Under the pieces are notes generated by a model. It was not told the origin of the DNA and made no database searches. It was given only the letters and a program-made list of their open reading frames with translations. A stretch of 37,152 bases of DNA from an uncultured Verrucomicrobiota bacterium (GTDB lineage: Bacteria > Verrucomicrobiota > Verrucomicrobiia > Limisphaerales > UBA9464): assembly GCA_903896505.1 (NCBI GenBank), contig CAITXU010000127.1, positions 1 through 37,152 of the forward strand, written 5' to 3'. Below, one piece after another: positions 9,103 to 17,662 of this stretch. Position 1 is the first letter of the stretch. Every line of letters starts with the position of its first letter. The translations under genes were made by a program, and so were the position numbers.

Positions 9103-10674
9103 TTAGACCGCAGGTTCCGGGTAGGCGTAGGGGATGACCCGCCGTACCGGGGCGGTGGACTTTGATTCAACTTCGGAAGAGCCCGAGATGCGTCGAGTGA
9201 GGCGATAATCACAGACCACCAGGATGGCGGCCGGCAGCGCAAAAGTGCGCATGGTGAACTCGCTATCGCCATGCAGGAAAATGAAGGAAACCAACTGCCC
9301 GAACCAGCCTCCGGCGATGACGCACGCCAGCCGTGAGAAATCGTCACTGGTTTTCTTTCTCCGGACGAATCGAATAATCCGCACTGCCGCCCTGCTGCCT
9401 CCAAAAAGGAACAAGGTCAAGACCACGGCACCAGGAATGCCCAAATTAACGAGAGTCCCCACCGTGCCGTTGTAGAAAATACCCTCATCGACGAACGCAT
9501 AGGTTGGGTCATGATAGAACTCCTGGGAAACGGACTGCTTGCTAAAGCCCCGCCCCAGCCAACGATACTTTTTCGATTCCTCCCAACCTGCATCTCTCAC
9601 CAACCGGCGACCGTTGGCTGTGATCCATGCGTCGTAGGACGCCACCGGGCTGATGGGGATACCGGGTATGACTGAAAGGGTCCGCTGGCTGCTGAGGGGC
9701 ATGTCCAAGCTGAAGACAAAAAGAAGGATGTAGAGGATGGCGAGGATCACTCCGAGGGCCCATGCCCGAACCACTGTGAAAAGCCGTTGGGCCCAGGCCG
9801 TTGTCAGGAGGGTAATGAGGGTGAAGTAAATCAACAGCCGATGGCCCGACAACAACCCGGAAACAAGACAGACGAAGGTTGCGGGCCATAGCCAAAATCC
9901 GCGTCGACTGAAATAGTTGGAGAGGGGAAACTGAATCCAAAGGACGGATAACAGGGCTTGGGCGGTGAATGCCAGCGACTGGAATCTCCGGATGCCGCCC
10001 GTCATGGCTTGCTGTTCAAAGTTGAGACCATCGGTCGGAAGCTCCACGAAGTTGAGCAGTTGGAAAAGCGGTCCGGAGGCGTAGGCAAAGATCAAATCTG
10101 CGGCAATAAAGGTGACTGAAAGGAAGCATTGAATCACATAAAGCCGAACCAGAACCCGCTCGGTTGGGGGCTTCAAAAGAAACAGAAGCGGGAAAACGGC
10201 CGTAAGCAGCTGTTGGAAGTAGATTCGCCCACCCATCTGCGCATTTCCAAACACGCGGAGTCCGACGCCTCGAAAATACATGGTTACAAGAAGAACGGCG
10301 CAGAACAGAAGCAACCCGAGGTACAGTGCCCAATTCCGCCGGAGTCTGAACATCGTCCCGGGCGCCGCTTCGCGAAGGGCAATTGTCACAATGAGCCCAC
10401 TCCAGCCGAGGACACTGAATCCTTCCCAAAGAAATGGTCGCCCCGTCGCAAAGGGAACGATCAGTGCAGAATTGAACAGGATCGTTCCAAAAACGATTGC
10501 GATGTCCAGATGGTACGGTAGCAGGACCAACCAACCGATGGGCACGAAGAGGGCCAGGATGGCCACGGCATTGCCGGTCAGAGCCAGCAACAGCCCGCAG
10601 AAAGAAGCAAAAACCATGGCTCCAAATAGCCAAAGGCCCCGGGTGAACTGCCACTGAAGTTCAATTCCACTCAT
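9103..10674 (-). CDS. O-antigen polymerase/ligase-like membrane protein
   Basis: Very hydrophobic 523-residue protein with roughly ten to twelve membrane helices and one large soluble loop (about residues 330-400). That loop carries a motif-like RDAGWEESKKYRWLGRGF region. This layout is typical of Wzy polymerases and WaaL/O-antigen ligases, which cannot be separated by sequence alone. It is the last gene of the minus-strand block after the flippase, two methyltransferases and a glycosyltransferase, which favours polymerisation of the exported polysaccharide. It faces the plus-strand export block tail to tail, with 92 bp between. Confidence 0.78.
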   Translation of the reverse strand: MSGIELQWQFTRGLWLFGAMVFASFCGLLLALTGNAVAILALFVPIGWLVLLPYHLDIAIVFGTILFNSALIVPFATGRPFLWEGFSVLGWSGLIVTIALREAAPGTMFRLRRNWALYLGLLLFCAVLLVTMYFRGVGLRVFGNAQMGGRIYFQQLLTAVFPLLFLLKPPTERVLVRLYVIQCFLSVTFIAADLIFAYASGPLFQLLNFVELPTDGLNFEQQAMTGGIRRFQSLAFTAQALLSVLWIQFPLSNYFSRRGFWLWPATFVCLVSGLLSGHRLLIYFTLITLLTTAWAQRLFTVVRAWALGVILAILYILLFVFSLDMPLSSQRTLSVIPGIPISPVASYDAWITANGRRLVRDAGWEESKKYRWLGRGFSKQSVSQEFYHDPTYAFVDEGIFYNGTVGTLVNLGIPGAVVLTLFLFGGSRAAVRIIRFVRRKKTSDDFSRLACVIAGGWFGQLVSFIFLHGDSEFTMRTFALPAAILVVCDYRLTRRISGSSEVESKSTAPVRRVIPYAYPEPAV

Positions 10675-10716
10675 TTCGATGATTCATGCCAGCACCGGCG
10701 AATGTAGTCCCTTGCC

Positions 10717-11886
10717 TCAATCGAAGGAGGTTCGCAATGCTTCCGCCAATACGTCAAGATGTCGCTTCACCGTAAAATGCTCCAGATAACGATTCCGGAG
10801 CTTCGGAGCGAGGTCTTGGTCAAAAAGGGTCAGCATCTGGATGGCGAGCGCCTCGATATCCTGAGGATCGACGATCCCTGGATAGCCCACCGGCAGGATT
10901 TCGGGAATTGCCCTCCAGCGGGTGGTCACAATGGGAAGTCCCCACGCCATGGCTTCAACCAAATTGAGCGGTTGGCCCTCGTTGGCATAGTAGGTGGGGA
11001 ACAGGAATAGGTCGGACGCTTCGAATTTTGCGTTCTTCCGCTCGCGATCCAGGAATCCGTGAACCGTTGCCACGGCGTGTTCGGAATTGATCCGATCAAA
11101 TTCCCTCCGATCCTCGGGATCAACAAATTCCCCTGCAACCGTCAACCGGAAGCGAGCCGGGCACCCGCGCAGTTTTAGAATGGTGTTGGCGCGAATCACT
11201 GATTGCAGGGCATCAATGACTCCCTTGTCCCGGGTGCAGAGTGCCAGGAACAGGACCGAAATGGTGATGGATTCGCCACCATTCCTTTGAAGAGCCTCCC
11301 GCAATTGAATCTGACGCTGATGTCGCGCGATGAGCAGGGGTTGATCATCCTTCGGGACCGGGTCAGGGATTCCATTGGGAACCACGCGGGATTTTTGCGG
11401 GCGGAGGATGGACGCATCGTCCGCGGTCAGTTTCGAGAGGCTCAAGCTGAGACTTGCCCGCCCCAGAGCCCAGTGGGTCAGTCGTCGCTGCCAGGGTCGC
11501 GCCGAGCGAGTGAGCCACTGCCCGAGACCGACAGAGTGCCAATGAAGAATCAAGTGCGGAAACGCCCAACGACACAGTCCGAGAACCATCCAGTCCCGAA
11601 TCACAGCCGACGTTTTGGCCGGGGCGGGGATATAATAAAATACCGTGAACCGGTGGAAGAAACGTGCCCGGAGCGCCAGGAGGACAAAACCGAGGAGTCG
11701 AAGCACTTTCCCCGGGCGCATCCGTCCAATGTCATCCGCGCCGGCAGAGAGTTGGGCATTGACATGGTAAATCTCAACACCGCTGGACCCATCGGAAAGT
11801 CCGTCAACGAGGAACTGCACCATTTGGCTCTGCCCATGGTGCGGTGGGGGTTTGTGGGCAAAGACGAGGATGCGAGGCTTGGTCAT
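10717..11886 (-). CDS. Glycosyltransferase family 4 (GT-B)
   Basis: Retaining sugar transferase of GT4 type, likely adding a hexose to the lipid-linked repeat unit at the inner membrane. The N-terminal acceptor domain starts ILVFAHKPPPHHGQSQMV. The donor domain contains TVHGFLDRE, and FLFPTYYANEGQPLNLVEAM supplies the EX7E motif (E-GQPLNLV-E). GLPIVTTRWRAIPEIL follows, as usual in the family. Length of 389 aa is normal. The TylF-type gene upstream lies 40 bp away and the Wzy-like gene downstream 42 bp away, so they probably form one transcript. It is the only recognisable glycosyltransferase in the locus; others for the same polymer must lie elsewhere. Confidence 0.9.
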   Translation of the reverse strand: MTKPRILVFAHKPPPHHGQSQMVQFLVDGLSDGSSGVEIYHVNAQLSAGADDIGRMRPGKVLRLLGFVLLALRARFFHRFTVFYYIPAPAKTSAVIRDWMVLGLCRWAFPHLILHWHSVGLGQWLTRSARPWQRRLTHWALGRASLSLSLSKLTADDASILRPQKSRVVPNGIPDPVPKDDQPLLIARHQRQIQLREALQRNGGESITISVLFLALCTRDKGVIDALQSVIRANTILKLRGCPARFRLTVAGEFVDPEDRREFDRINSEHAVATVHGFLDRERKNAKFEASDLFLFPTYYANEGQPLNLVEAMAWGLPIVTTRWRAIPEILPVGYPGIVDPQDIEALAIQMLTLFDQDLAPKLRNRYLEHFTVKRHLDVLAEALRTSFD

Positions 11887-11926
11887 TCCGAGAGTGCCGA
11901 TTCGGTCTGGAAGCGAACCGGAGCGA

Positions 11927-12745
11927 TTACCTGGCTTTCGAAGGGGAATTGATCAAGAAAGCCTGGGTGGTATGTGGGACGACAGTGACGTCCAACCCAC
12001 GGTTTCGACATACCTCATCAATGGCGGTCCGGGCACCATACGTTGCCGGCCATGCATAATCGTCAAAGACGACGATTCCCCACGGGGAGAGGCGTTCCAG
12101 TACAAATTCCGTAGCTGCCAGGGTAGGTTCGTGGAGATTGACATCAATGTGGGCGAACGAGAGCAACGGGGACTGCACCTGACTGAGTGTTCCCGGAATC
12201 AGCCCCGGGATCAGGACCACTTGCTGATCCGGCGTTGAAAGTAACCGGGTGACGTCTGCGAGGCTCGCACAACGGCATCCTTCCAATTTCAGATGGTCCC
12301 CGTCCTTCGCCGGGTCAATTTTTTTGTACCCTTCGAACGTATCCAATGACCAGATGCGCTTGTTGGACCCTGCCTTCTGGAGGACATCAAGAATCACCCG
12401 CGTGCTGCCGCCGCTGCCGGCTCCCGCCTCGAAGATGTCACCAGGCACGGGAAGGGACGTTCGAGCCATTTGGCGGAGAAAATACAACTTTCTGGGGTCT
12501 AACAGGGTGTTGGCAGTGACCTCCGGGCGGAGTAGTGAGGCGTTTTCCGGGCCAAGCCATGGCTGATAGAGGCGGTTGAAATCCTCGGGTATCCCGTAAA
12601 GCTCCTGATCAGGGATTCCCGGAGGAATCGTCTGGTTTTGGGGGCGCGGGAGAACCTGACGCCCAAAGGGACCAAGTAGCCGGTTGACGATTCGGTCAGC
12701 CCAGGTGGTTCCAGGGTGGGATGTGGTGGCCGTGCCGCTGTTCAT
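11927..12745 (-). CDS. TylF/MycF-type SAM-dependent methyltransferase
   Basis: Class I methyltransferase resembling TylF and MycF, Mg-dependent O-methyltransferases that act on sugars. Motif I is present as IFEAGAGSGGSTRVIL near residue 108. SLDTFEGYKK is the usual post-motif segment. HIDVNLHEPTLAATEFVLE and IVVFDDYAWP supply the acidic metal ligands of the family. The family signature HIDVDLYEP appears here with Asn and His substitutions. With its neighbours it suggests an O-methylated sugar in the exported polysaccharide. The flippase ends 7 bases upstream. Confidence 0.82.
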   Translation of the reverse strand: MNSGTATTSHPGTTWADRIVNRLLGPFGRQVLPRPQNQTIPPGIPDQELYGIPEDFNRLYQPWLGPENASLLRPEVTANTLLDPRKLYFLRQMARTSLPVPGDIFEAGAGSGGSTRVILDVLQKAGSNKRIWSLDTFEGYKKIDPAKDGDHLKLEGCRCASLADVTRLLSTPDQQVVLIPGLIPGTLSQVQSPLLSFAHIDVNLHEPTLAATEFVLERLSPWGIVVFDDYAWPATYGARTAIDEVCRNRGLDVTVVPHTTQAFLINSPSKAR

Positions 12746-12752
12746 GTCAGGA

Positions 12753-14285
12753 CTAAATATTACCGAGATACCGAAGTTTACCCAAAAAATTGCTTTCCTG
12801 GGATGGTGTGCTGCGGGATGCCCATGCTACGGCGACCAACAGAGCGGCGGTGCATCCAAAGACTGCCGAAAGGAAGGTCCCTGCGTTTTTCCCCCATATC
12901 TGGAGCCCCACCCACGCGAAAGCTCCTGACGCGACTGCACTGACCACGGCTCGTGCAACGATTTTGAAGTACCACGCTGCCGGTTTTAGTCCGACGGACC
13001 GGGCCCAGGCCCAGAACAACGGAGTCAACGTGGCGCAGACCGTTGCTGCGAGGAAGCTAGCGGCAACACCAATGCCGTGGAAGCGCGGGCCGAAGAATAG
13101 TGACAGGATGACCGCCATGGCCAGCTCGCGTTCACAAGACTTCGCCAGAGTTGCAAATCGTCCAGCTCCCAGCAGGTAGTAAGCTGCGGGGGACGAAATA
13201 CCCGTGATGAGGAAACGAAGGGACATGAGGATCACCAAGGTTTGTTCGGGTGCCCAGGAACTGATCTCATTGCGGGTCCACCATTCCGCGAACGGAGCCA
13301 GCACAATGATCACGGCACCCATGACCCCACCATATAGCCAGGCGTTCAAGCAAAGGAGCCATTTGGAGAGGGCCAATACGGCTGCAGACTGATCACTGGC
13401 ATCCGACTTCTGATGTTGGGCGATCAATGGCCAAACGGCTTCGCTCCCCGCCTGGAGCAGATTCCGGATTTGGGCAAAGATTCTGGCGGCCCCTCCATAA
13501 CGTCCACCTGAGCTTGCCGCGGCTTTCCCCATCCCGAGGTTGGCGGCAAGAAGGGTGTCCCCGGTAAAAAGCAACAGGATGGCAATCTGAGACCGAAAGC
13601 ATGCCACCGCTTCGGGGCGGAGGTCTCGGAACAAACGTCTGAAGTCGGTGGGTGAGACCCTCTGAACCAGCCGAAAGCCGGGAATGATCCGGGCGCACAG
13701 CAACCAGGCAATGCCGCCCTGAAGGACGGCCACCATGCTCATGCTCATCGGAATTGCCCAGAGCCCAAATTGGAGCCGCAGGGCACCCCAGACAGTGAAG
13801 AGAGTGACCCAGGATGCGAGCGTGTTGAGTTGAAAGACCCGGCGCTGTTCCCCCAACCCGACGAGAAGGTTGACCTGGGCAAACACCAGCATGGACAAAC
13901 ATCCGGCGAAACCGAGTGCGAGATAAAAGGAGACGGGCTGCTTGGCGAGTTGGACGGAGGGCAAACGCGAGTAAAGACCGACGACCAAAAGGACCACCGG
14001 CAACAGGACCCCGGCAATTCGAAGGTAAAGAGCCTGACCGAAACAGATGAGCAGATTTCGGTCATCCCCGGAGCAGCCGGCAAGGAGTCTTCGGTTGATC
14101 GCCGTCCGGTAACCCAGGTCCAGAAAAGGGAGGTAGATCAACAGGGTCTGAACCCCGTTGAGTACGTTGAACTGGTCAATCCCCATGTATTTCGAGAGGA
14201 TTTTTATCTGTAGCATCCCCGAAAAAATGCCGCTCAACATGGATGCAACCCGCCACGCCACAGCGGAGGAGAATTTGCGGTTCAT
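12753..14285 (-). CDS. Polysaccharide flippase (Wzx/MOP superfamily)
   Basis: A 510-residue integral membrane protein with about twelve to fourteen hydrophobic segments spread along its whole length and short loops. This is typical of MOP-superfamily flippases that move undecaprenyl-linked repeat units to the periplasm. The N-terminus (SAVAWRVASMLSGIFSGMLQIKILSKYMG) fits the first helix of Wzx proteins. It sits between two methyltransferases, with GT4 and Wzy-like genes further downstream, completing a Wzx/Wzy-type assembly set with the Wzc kinase on the other strand. The substrate cannot be deduced. Confidence 0.83.
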   Translation of the reverse strand: MNRKFSSAVAWRVASMLSGIFSGMLQIKILSKYMGIDQFNVLNGVQTLLIYLPFLDLGYRTAINRRLLAGCSGDDRNLLICFGQALYLRIAGVLLPVVLLVVGLYSRLPSVQLAKQPVSFYLALGFAGCLSMLVFAQVNLLVGLGEQRRVFQLNTLASWVTLFTVWGALRLQFGLWAIPMSMSMVAVLQGGIAWLLCARIIPGFRLVQRVSPTDFRRLFRDLRPEAVACFRSQIAILLLFTGDTLLAANLGMGKAAASSGGRYGGAARIFAQIRNLLQAGSEAVWPLIAQHQKSDASDQSAAVLALSKWLLCLNAWLYGGVMGAVIIVLAPFAEWWTRNEISSWAPEQTLVILMSLRFLITGISSPAAYYLLGAGRFATLAKSCERELAMAVILSLFFGPRFHGIGVAASFLAATVCATLTPLFWAWARSVGLKPAAWYFKIVARAVVSAVASGAFAWVGLQIWGKNAGTFLSAVFGCTAALLVAVAWASRSTPSQESNFLGKLRYLGNI

Positions 14286-14381
14286 GGCGATGTTCCGTCA
14301 CGTCGGGATGGAATGCAAAACGCCTTGATGCGTCGGAAAAGCGGTGCCGACGGGGCGTGGGACTTGGAATACATGGCCAGA

Positions 14382-15170
14382 CTATTTGGGGATCGAAGTC
14401 GGCTTCCGTAGCTGAACGGTCACACCGACGTAGATTGCCGAGGGATCATTCCCCGGAACGACCCCCTGACTTTCAAAACAGGAGCCCACCGCATTGAGAA
14501 CGGGCCGCACCGCCCTTCGAAACACGCGTCGGGTAAAGTCAAAAAGATACCAACGCACCGTCCGCTGACCGGGCAGGCGCAGGGTTTCTGCAAAATAATG
14601 GAGAAGATAGAGTGCTCCCCGAATCTGAGTGGTCGTTTTGTGGCTGGCCGTCACTTCAAAACCGGCCTGCCGTGCGAGGCGCTCGATACCGGCACTGGTC
14701 CACCGGGTGTAATCATGCGGACATCCATGTTCTTCGAACATGCCGTGGGTGGTGATCAGTGCCGTTCCGCCTGGCTTTAAGATTCGGAGGCACTCTTCAA
14801 GGTAGGAGCGGGGGTCGGGAACGTGTTCCAAGACCTGCGTTGAAAGAATGCCGTCGTATGTATCGGACGACTCGTCTGTCAAACCATCCGGGCGGATGGC
14901 TCGTTGTACCCGCGGGCCGGGAACGATGTCTGCGCGGACATAATCCCGACATTGCGCAAACAGCCGCTCGTAAGGCGCACCGCCGCATCCATAGTCAAAG
15001 ACGACGGACCCGGGCTTCAGGTTGCTGGCGAATCGTTGAATGAGAACCAGAAGGTCAACAAAGACGAGGTAGTTCATGTCCCTCCACCGGGGCTGGAGGC
15101 GTTCTCGCAAATAATCATCGTCAGCCAGGATCTGGCCGAGCTCTGGCGGTGACGAAGCGGAACGGTTCAT
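14382..15170 (-). CDS. Class I SAM-dependent methyltransferase
   Basis: Methyltransferase of the Methyltransf_11/23 type, 262 residues. Motif I is VVFDYGCGGAPYERLF near residue 57. Motif II is DGILSTQVLEHVPDP near 107, and LRILKPGGTALITTHG follows. The CPHDYTRWTSAGIERLA segment is common in methyltransferases of cell-surface polysaccharide loci. The substrate is unknown; a sugar or lipid-linked intermediate is inferred from position as first gene of the minus block. It starts 114 bp downstream of the tadA stop and 96 bp upstream of the flippase, so its membership in either transcript is unclear. Confidence 0.84.
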   Translation of the reverse strand: MNRSASSPPELGQILADDDYLRERLQPRWRDMNYLVFVDLLVLIQRFASNLKPGSVVFDYGCGGAPYERLFAQCRDYVRADIVPGPRVQRAIRPDGLTDESSDTYDGILSTQVLEHVPDPRSYLEECLRILKPGGTALITTHGMFEEHGCPHDYTRWTSAGIERLARQAGFEVTASHKTTTQIRGALYLLHYFAETLRLPGQRTVRWYLFDFTRRVFRRAVRPVLNAVGSCFESQGVVPGNDPSAIYVGVTVQLRKPTSIPK

Positions 15171-15284
15171 GAATCAATCAAATGAAACCCAGGATTCCGA
15201 GCGAAGCGGTCCGCTCGAAAGAGGGGATGGTCGTTCAGTCGACGGCGGTTTGGCAAGGCTCTCTCGGACAGACGTGGACTGCGG

Positions 15285-15809
15285 TCACCCGTTTCGGTCT
15301 GGGAGGAAGGTTTCAGGGGCCGTCGTTTCCCGGGTGGTTGTTCCGCCACTTTCCAATCGTCGATTTCGGAAAAATGTCCGCAGCAGGTTGGCCGATTCCT
15401 CGGCTCGAACCAGGGGGGTAATCTCGCAACGGTGATTGAGGCCTGGAAATTGCAGCAAGTTCAGTGCTCCTCCGGCGGCTCCCCCGCGCGCGTCACCCGC
15501 GCCGTAGACGACCCGGGCCAGGCGGCAATGGACAACGGCTCCGGCGCACATGGGACAGGGCTCCTTGGTGACGTACAACGTGCAGTCATTCAGTCGCCAA
15601 TCTCCCACCTCCTCCTGGGCCATTGTCAGGACCAACATTTCTGCATGCGCGGTGGCGTCCTTTAACAATTCAACCTGGTTCCAGGCCCGGGCGATAATCC
15701 GCTCGTCGCGAACAATCACGGCACCGACCGGCACCTCTCCGGCACGATATGCCTTTTGAGCCTGGCGCAACGCCTCACCCATAAAAAATTGGTCGGTATC
15801 CAAATCCAT
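15285..15809 (-). CDS. tadA: tRNA-specific adenosine deaminase
   Basis: Converts A34 to inosine in the anticodon of tRNA-Arg(ACG), an essential wobble modification. The deaminase zinc site is complete: HAEML provides the His and the catalytic Glu, and PCPMCAGAVVHCR provides the two Cys ligands. The family's DARGGAAGGALNLL loop is present. I placed the start at 15809 (MDLDTDQFFMGEAL), because the longer open frame upstream overlaps the NUDIX gene and is not conserved in character. Length is then 174 aa, normal for TadA with a short non-conserved tail rich in Thr and Glu. The NUDIX stop lies one base before this start, so translation is probably coupled. Confidence 0.95.
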   Translation of the reverse strand: MDLDTDQFFMGEALRQAQKAYRAGEVPVGAVIVRDERIIARAWNQVELLKDATAHAEMLVLTMAQEEVGDWRLNDCTLYVTKEPCPMCAGAVVHCRLARVVYGAGDARGGAAGGALNLLQFPGLNHRCEITPLVRAEESANLLRTFFRNRRLESGGTTTRETTAPETFLPDRNG

Positions 15810-15810
15810 G

Positions 15811-16323
15811 TCAGGGGGAATCGATGGATGCAGTACTCTGCAGGAGGTGCCAACAGTCCGGTCCGCTGGATGCGGAATCACAGTGTGCCACGAAGAACCC
15901 GTTTCGATGACTCCAGAACCAGGGCCAGATTTTCTCCCGATCCGTTCGGGGAATCGGCAATGCCTCAATGGTGGCGCGCGGGAAAAAACCAAATGCTCCC
16001 TCCCGATGAAGGGGAGGGAGCCGGTCCAGCCGCGGCTTGATTTCAAAAAGAAACATCAACCAATGGGCCTGGTTCTCGTATCCCCGTTCACTGATCAAGC
16101 CCACCAATCGAAAGGCTTCCATGGGGAGGTCTATTTCCATTTCCTCGAAGGCTTCGCGTCGGGCACAATGATGCGGGGATTCACCAGTGGCCTGCTCAAG
16201 CTTTCCGCCAGGGGGCGACCATAAGCCCAGATTCGGGGCCTTCGCCCGTTGCAACAACAAGACTTCGTCCGCCGAATTGAAGGCGTAGAGCAAGGTGCCA
16301 ATTTTGTATGGGAGGCTGGTCAC
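15811..16323 (-). CDS. NUDIX hydrolase
   Basis: Hydrolase of nucleoside diphosphates linked to another moiety, about 170 residues. The NUDIX box reads GESPHHCARREAFEEMEI, with the RE and EE metal ligands. The preceding loop (GGKLEQATGE) is two residues longer than the usual GG-x-x-E-x-GE form, and the final Gly of the box is Glu. I chose the GTG at 16323, preceded by AGGGA, over an in-frame TTG at 16371. The resulting N-terminus (MTSLPYKIGTLLYAF) fits NUDIX strand one. The position directly before tadA suggests co-expression. Substrate unknown. Confidence 0.84.
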   Translation of the reverse strand: MTSLPYKIGTLLYAFNSADEVLLLQRAKAPNLGLWSPPGGKLEQATGESPHHCARREAFEEMEIDLPMEAFRLVGLISERGYENQAHWLMFLFEIKPRLDRLPPLHREGAFGFFPRATIEALPIPRTDREKIWPWFWSHRNGFFVAHCDSASSGPDCWHLLQSTASIDSP

Positions 16324-16377
16324 GACATTCCCTTTTGTCCCCGCCTCAGGGGATTTGCCCGATGATTCCAATACCCC

Positions 16378-17622
16378 TCATGGGTTTTCCGTCAAGCCTG
16401 CAAGGACCTTTTTGGGGTTCATCACCAGTTCCCGGGTCACGGTGAATTCCCGCACCGTGCTCGATGGTAGCTCGAACTTGAAGTCCCGAAGTGCCCGCTC
16501 GCAAACGGTCATCAGTCCGCGGGCACCGGTTCCTTCCGTGGCCGCCAATTTGGCAATTTGACGCAGACCATCGGCCCGCCATTTGATTCGGATGCCGTAG
16601 GCTTTGAATGCCCGCTCGTACTGCCGAAGCAAGCTGCTCTCGCTCTCCTTCATGACATCGTACAGGTCGGTGGCTGCCAGCGGGCGGCAGGCGACCCGGA
16701 CCGGCAATCGACCGATGAATTCCGGCTCGAAGCCGAAGGCGATGAAATCCGCAGTCGTGGCGGAGTCCAAGACCTCCTCATCGCTTTGATGCGAGATATC
16801 CTCGCCGGAGGTCAGGGATATCCGCCGACGAATCAGCGTGCTGATTCCAGCAAAAGCCCCACTCGCAATAAACAGGATGTTCCCCGTATTGATGGTTTCC
16901 CCTGTAGACTTGGGAGCTCCGCCTGGCTTGGGCATCATCGCCTGCATTTGACCCATGACGTCATTGGGGGAGATCACCGGAACATCGGCGTCTTCCATCA
17001 GTTTGAGCAAGTTGGTTTGGACGCCGCGTCCGCTCACATCCCGCCCACTGCTTTCCCTGCCTGCAATTTTGTCGACTTCGTCGAGGTAAATGATGCCGTG
17101 TGACGCCCGCCGGAGATCGCCCCCCGCTCGGCGAATGAGGTCCCGGACCAGGTCCTCAACATCGCCGCCCACATAGCCGGTCTCACTAAACTTTGTCGCG
17201 TCCGCCTTCACGAACGGGACACCGATGAGTTCGGCGGCAGATCGAATCAGGTGGGTCTTTCCCACGCCGGTCGGACCCAGAAGCAAGACGTTCTGTTTGA
17301 CGTAATGGTGGGCGACATCTCCCGCCTCGCGCATCCGGACGTGCTGGAAATGGTCACACAACGCCACGCTCAAGACTTTCTTGGCTTCGTCCTGACGGAT
17401 CACGAAGCGGTCGAGGTGTGCTTTGACGTCCCTTGGCTTCAGCTCAAAGTGAAACGGTACTTCCTCCGGAATCGCCGCTGCGTCTGTCTGCGGTGCCGGC
17501 ACCTTTGATGGCTGTCCGGGAACGGGCATGCTCGAGGGGCGAGGCTTGTGTTGTCTTCCGTGGCCCCGTTTGAATCCCCGCGATACCGGGCCAATGTCTC
17601 CCGGAGTGATAAGTGACGACAT
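16378..17622 (-). CDS. ClpX-like AAA+ unfoldase lacking zinc domain and IGF loop
   Basis: AAA+ ATPase clearly related to ClpX: Walker A GPTGVGKT at residues 116-123, pore-1 loop GYVG at 149-152, Walker B IIYLDEVDK at 177-185, arginine finger in EFIGRLPV at 301-308, and sensor 2 GARGL at 366-370. Differences from housekeeping ClpX are marked. There is no N-terminal Cys4 zinc-binding domain; residues 1-50 are Pro/Gly/Arg-rich instead. The segment between AFAGISTLIRRR and FEPEFIGR is shortened and has no IGF tripeptide, which docks ClpP in ClpX. No clpP or tig is adjacent. It may be a ClpP-independent unfoldase or a paralog. It heads the clpX-like/NUDIX/tadA run. Confidence 0.86.
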   Translation of the reverse strand: MSSLITPGDIGPVSRGFKRGHGRQHKPRPSSMPVPGQPSKVPAPQTDAAAIPEEVPFHFELKPRDVKAHLDRFVIRQDEAKKVLSVALCDHFQHVRMREAGDVAHHYVKQNVLLLGPTGVGKTHLIRSAAELIGVPFVKADATKFSETGYVGGDVEDLVRDLIRRAGGDLRRASHGIIYLDEVDKIAGRESSGRDVSGRGVQTNLLKLMEDADVPVISPNDVMGQMQAMMPKPGGAPKSTGETINTGNILFIASGAFAGISTLIRRRISLTSGEDISHQSDEEVLDSATTADFIAFGFEPEFIGRLPVRVACRPLAATDLYDVMKESESSLLRQYERAFKAYGIRIKWRADGLRQIAKLAATEGTGARGLMTVCERALRDFKFELPSSTVREFTVTRELVMNPKKVLAGLTENP

Positions 17623-17662
17623 TCAGGCGGAGATTAGGCTGAATCGTCCGGAGGGCAAGCAG

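Noticed and set aside
16378..17622. Calling this gene housekeeping clpX
   Set aside because: The zinc-binding domain and IGF loop are missing and no clpP is adjacent, so only 'ClpX-like' is supported.
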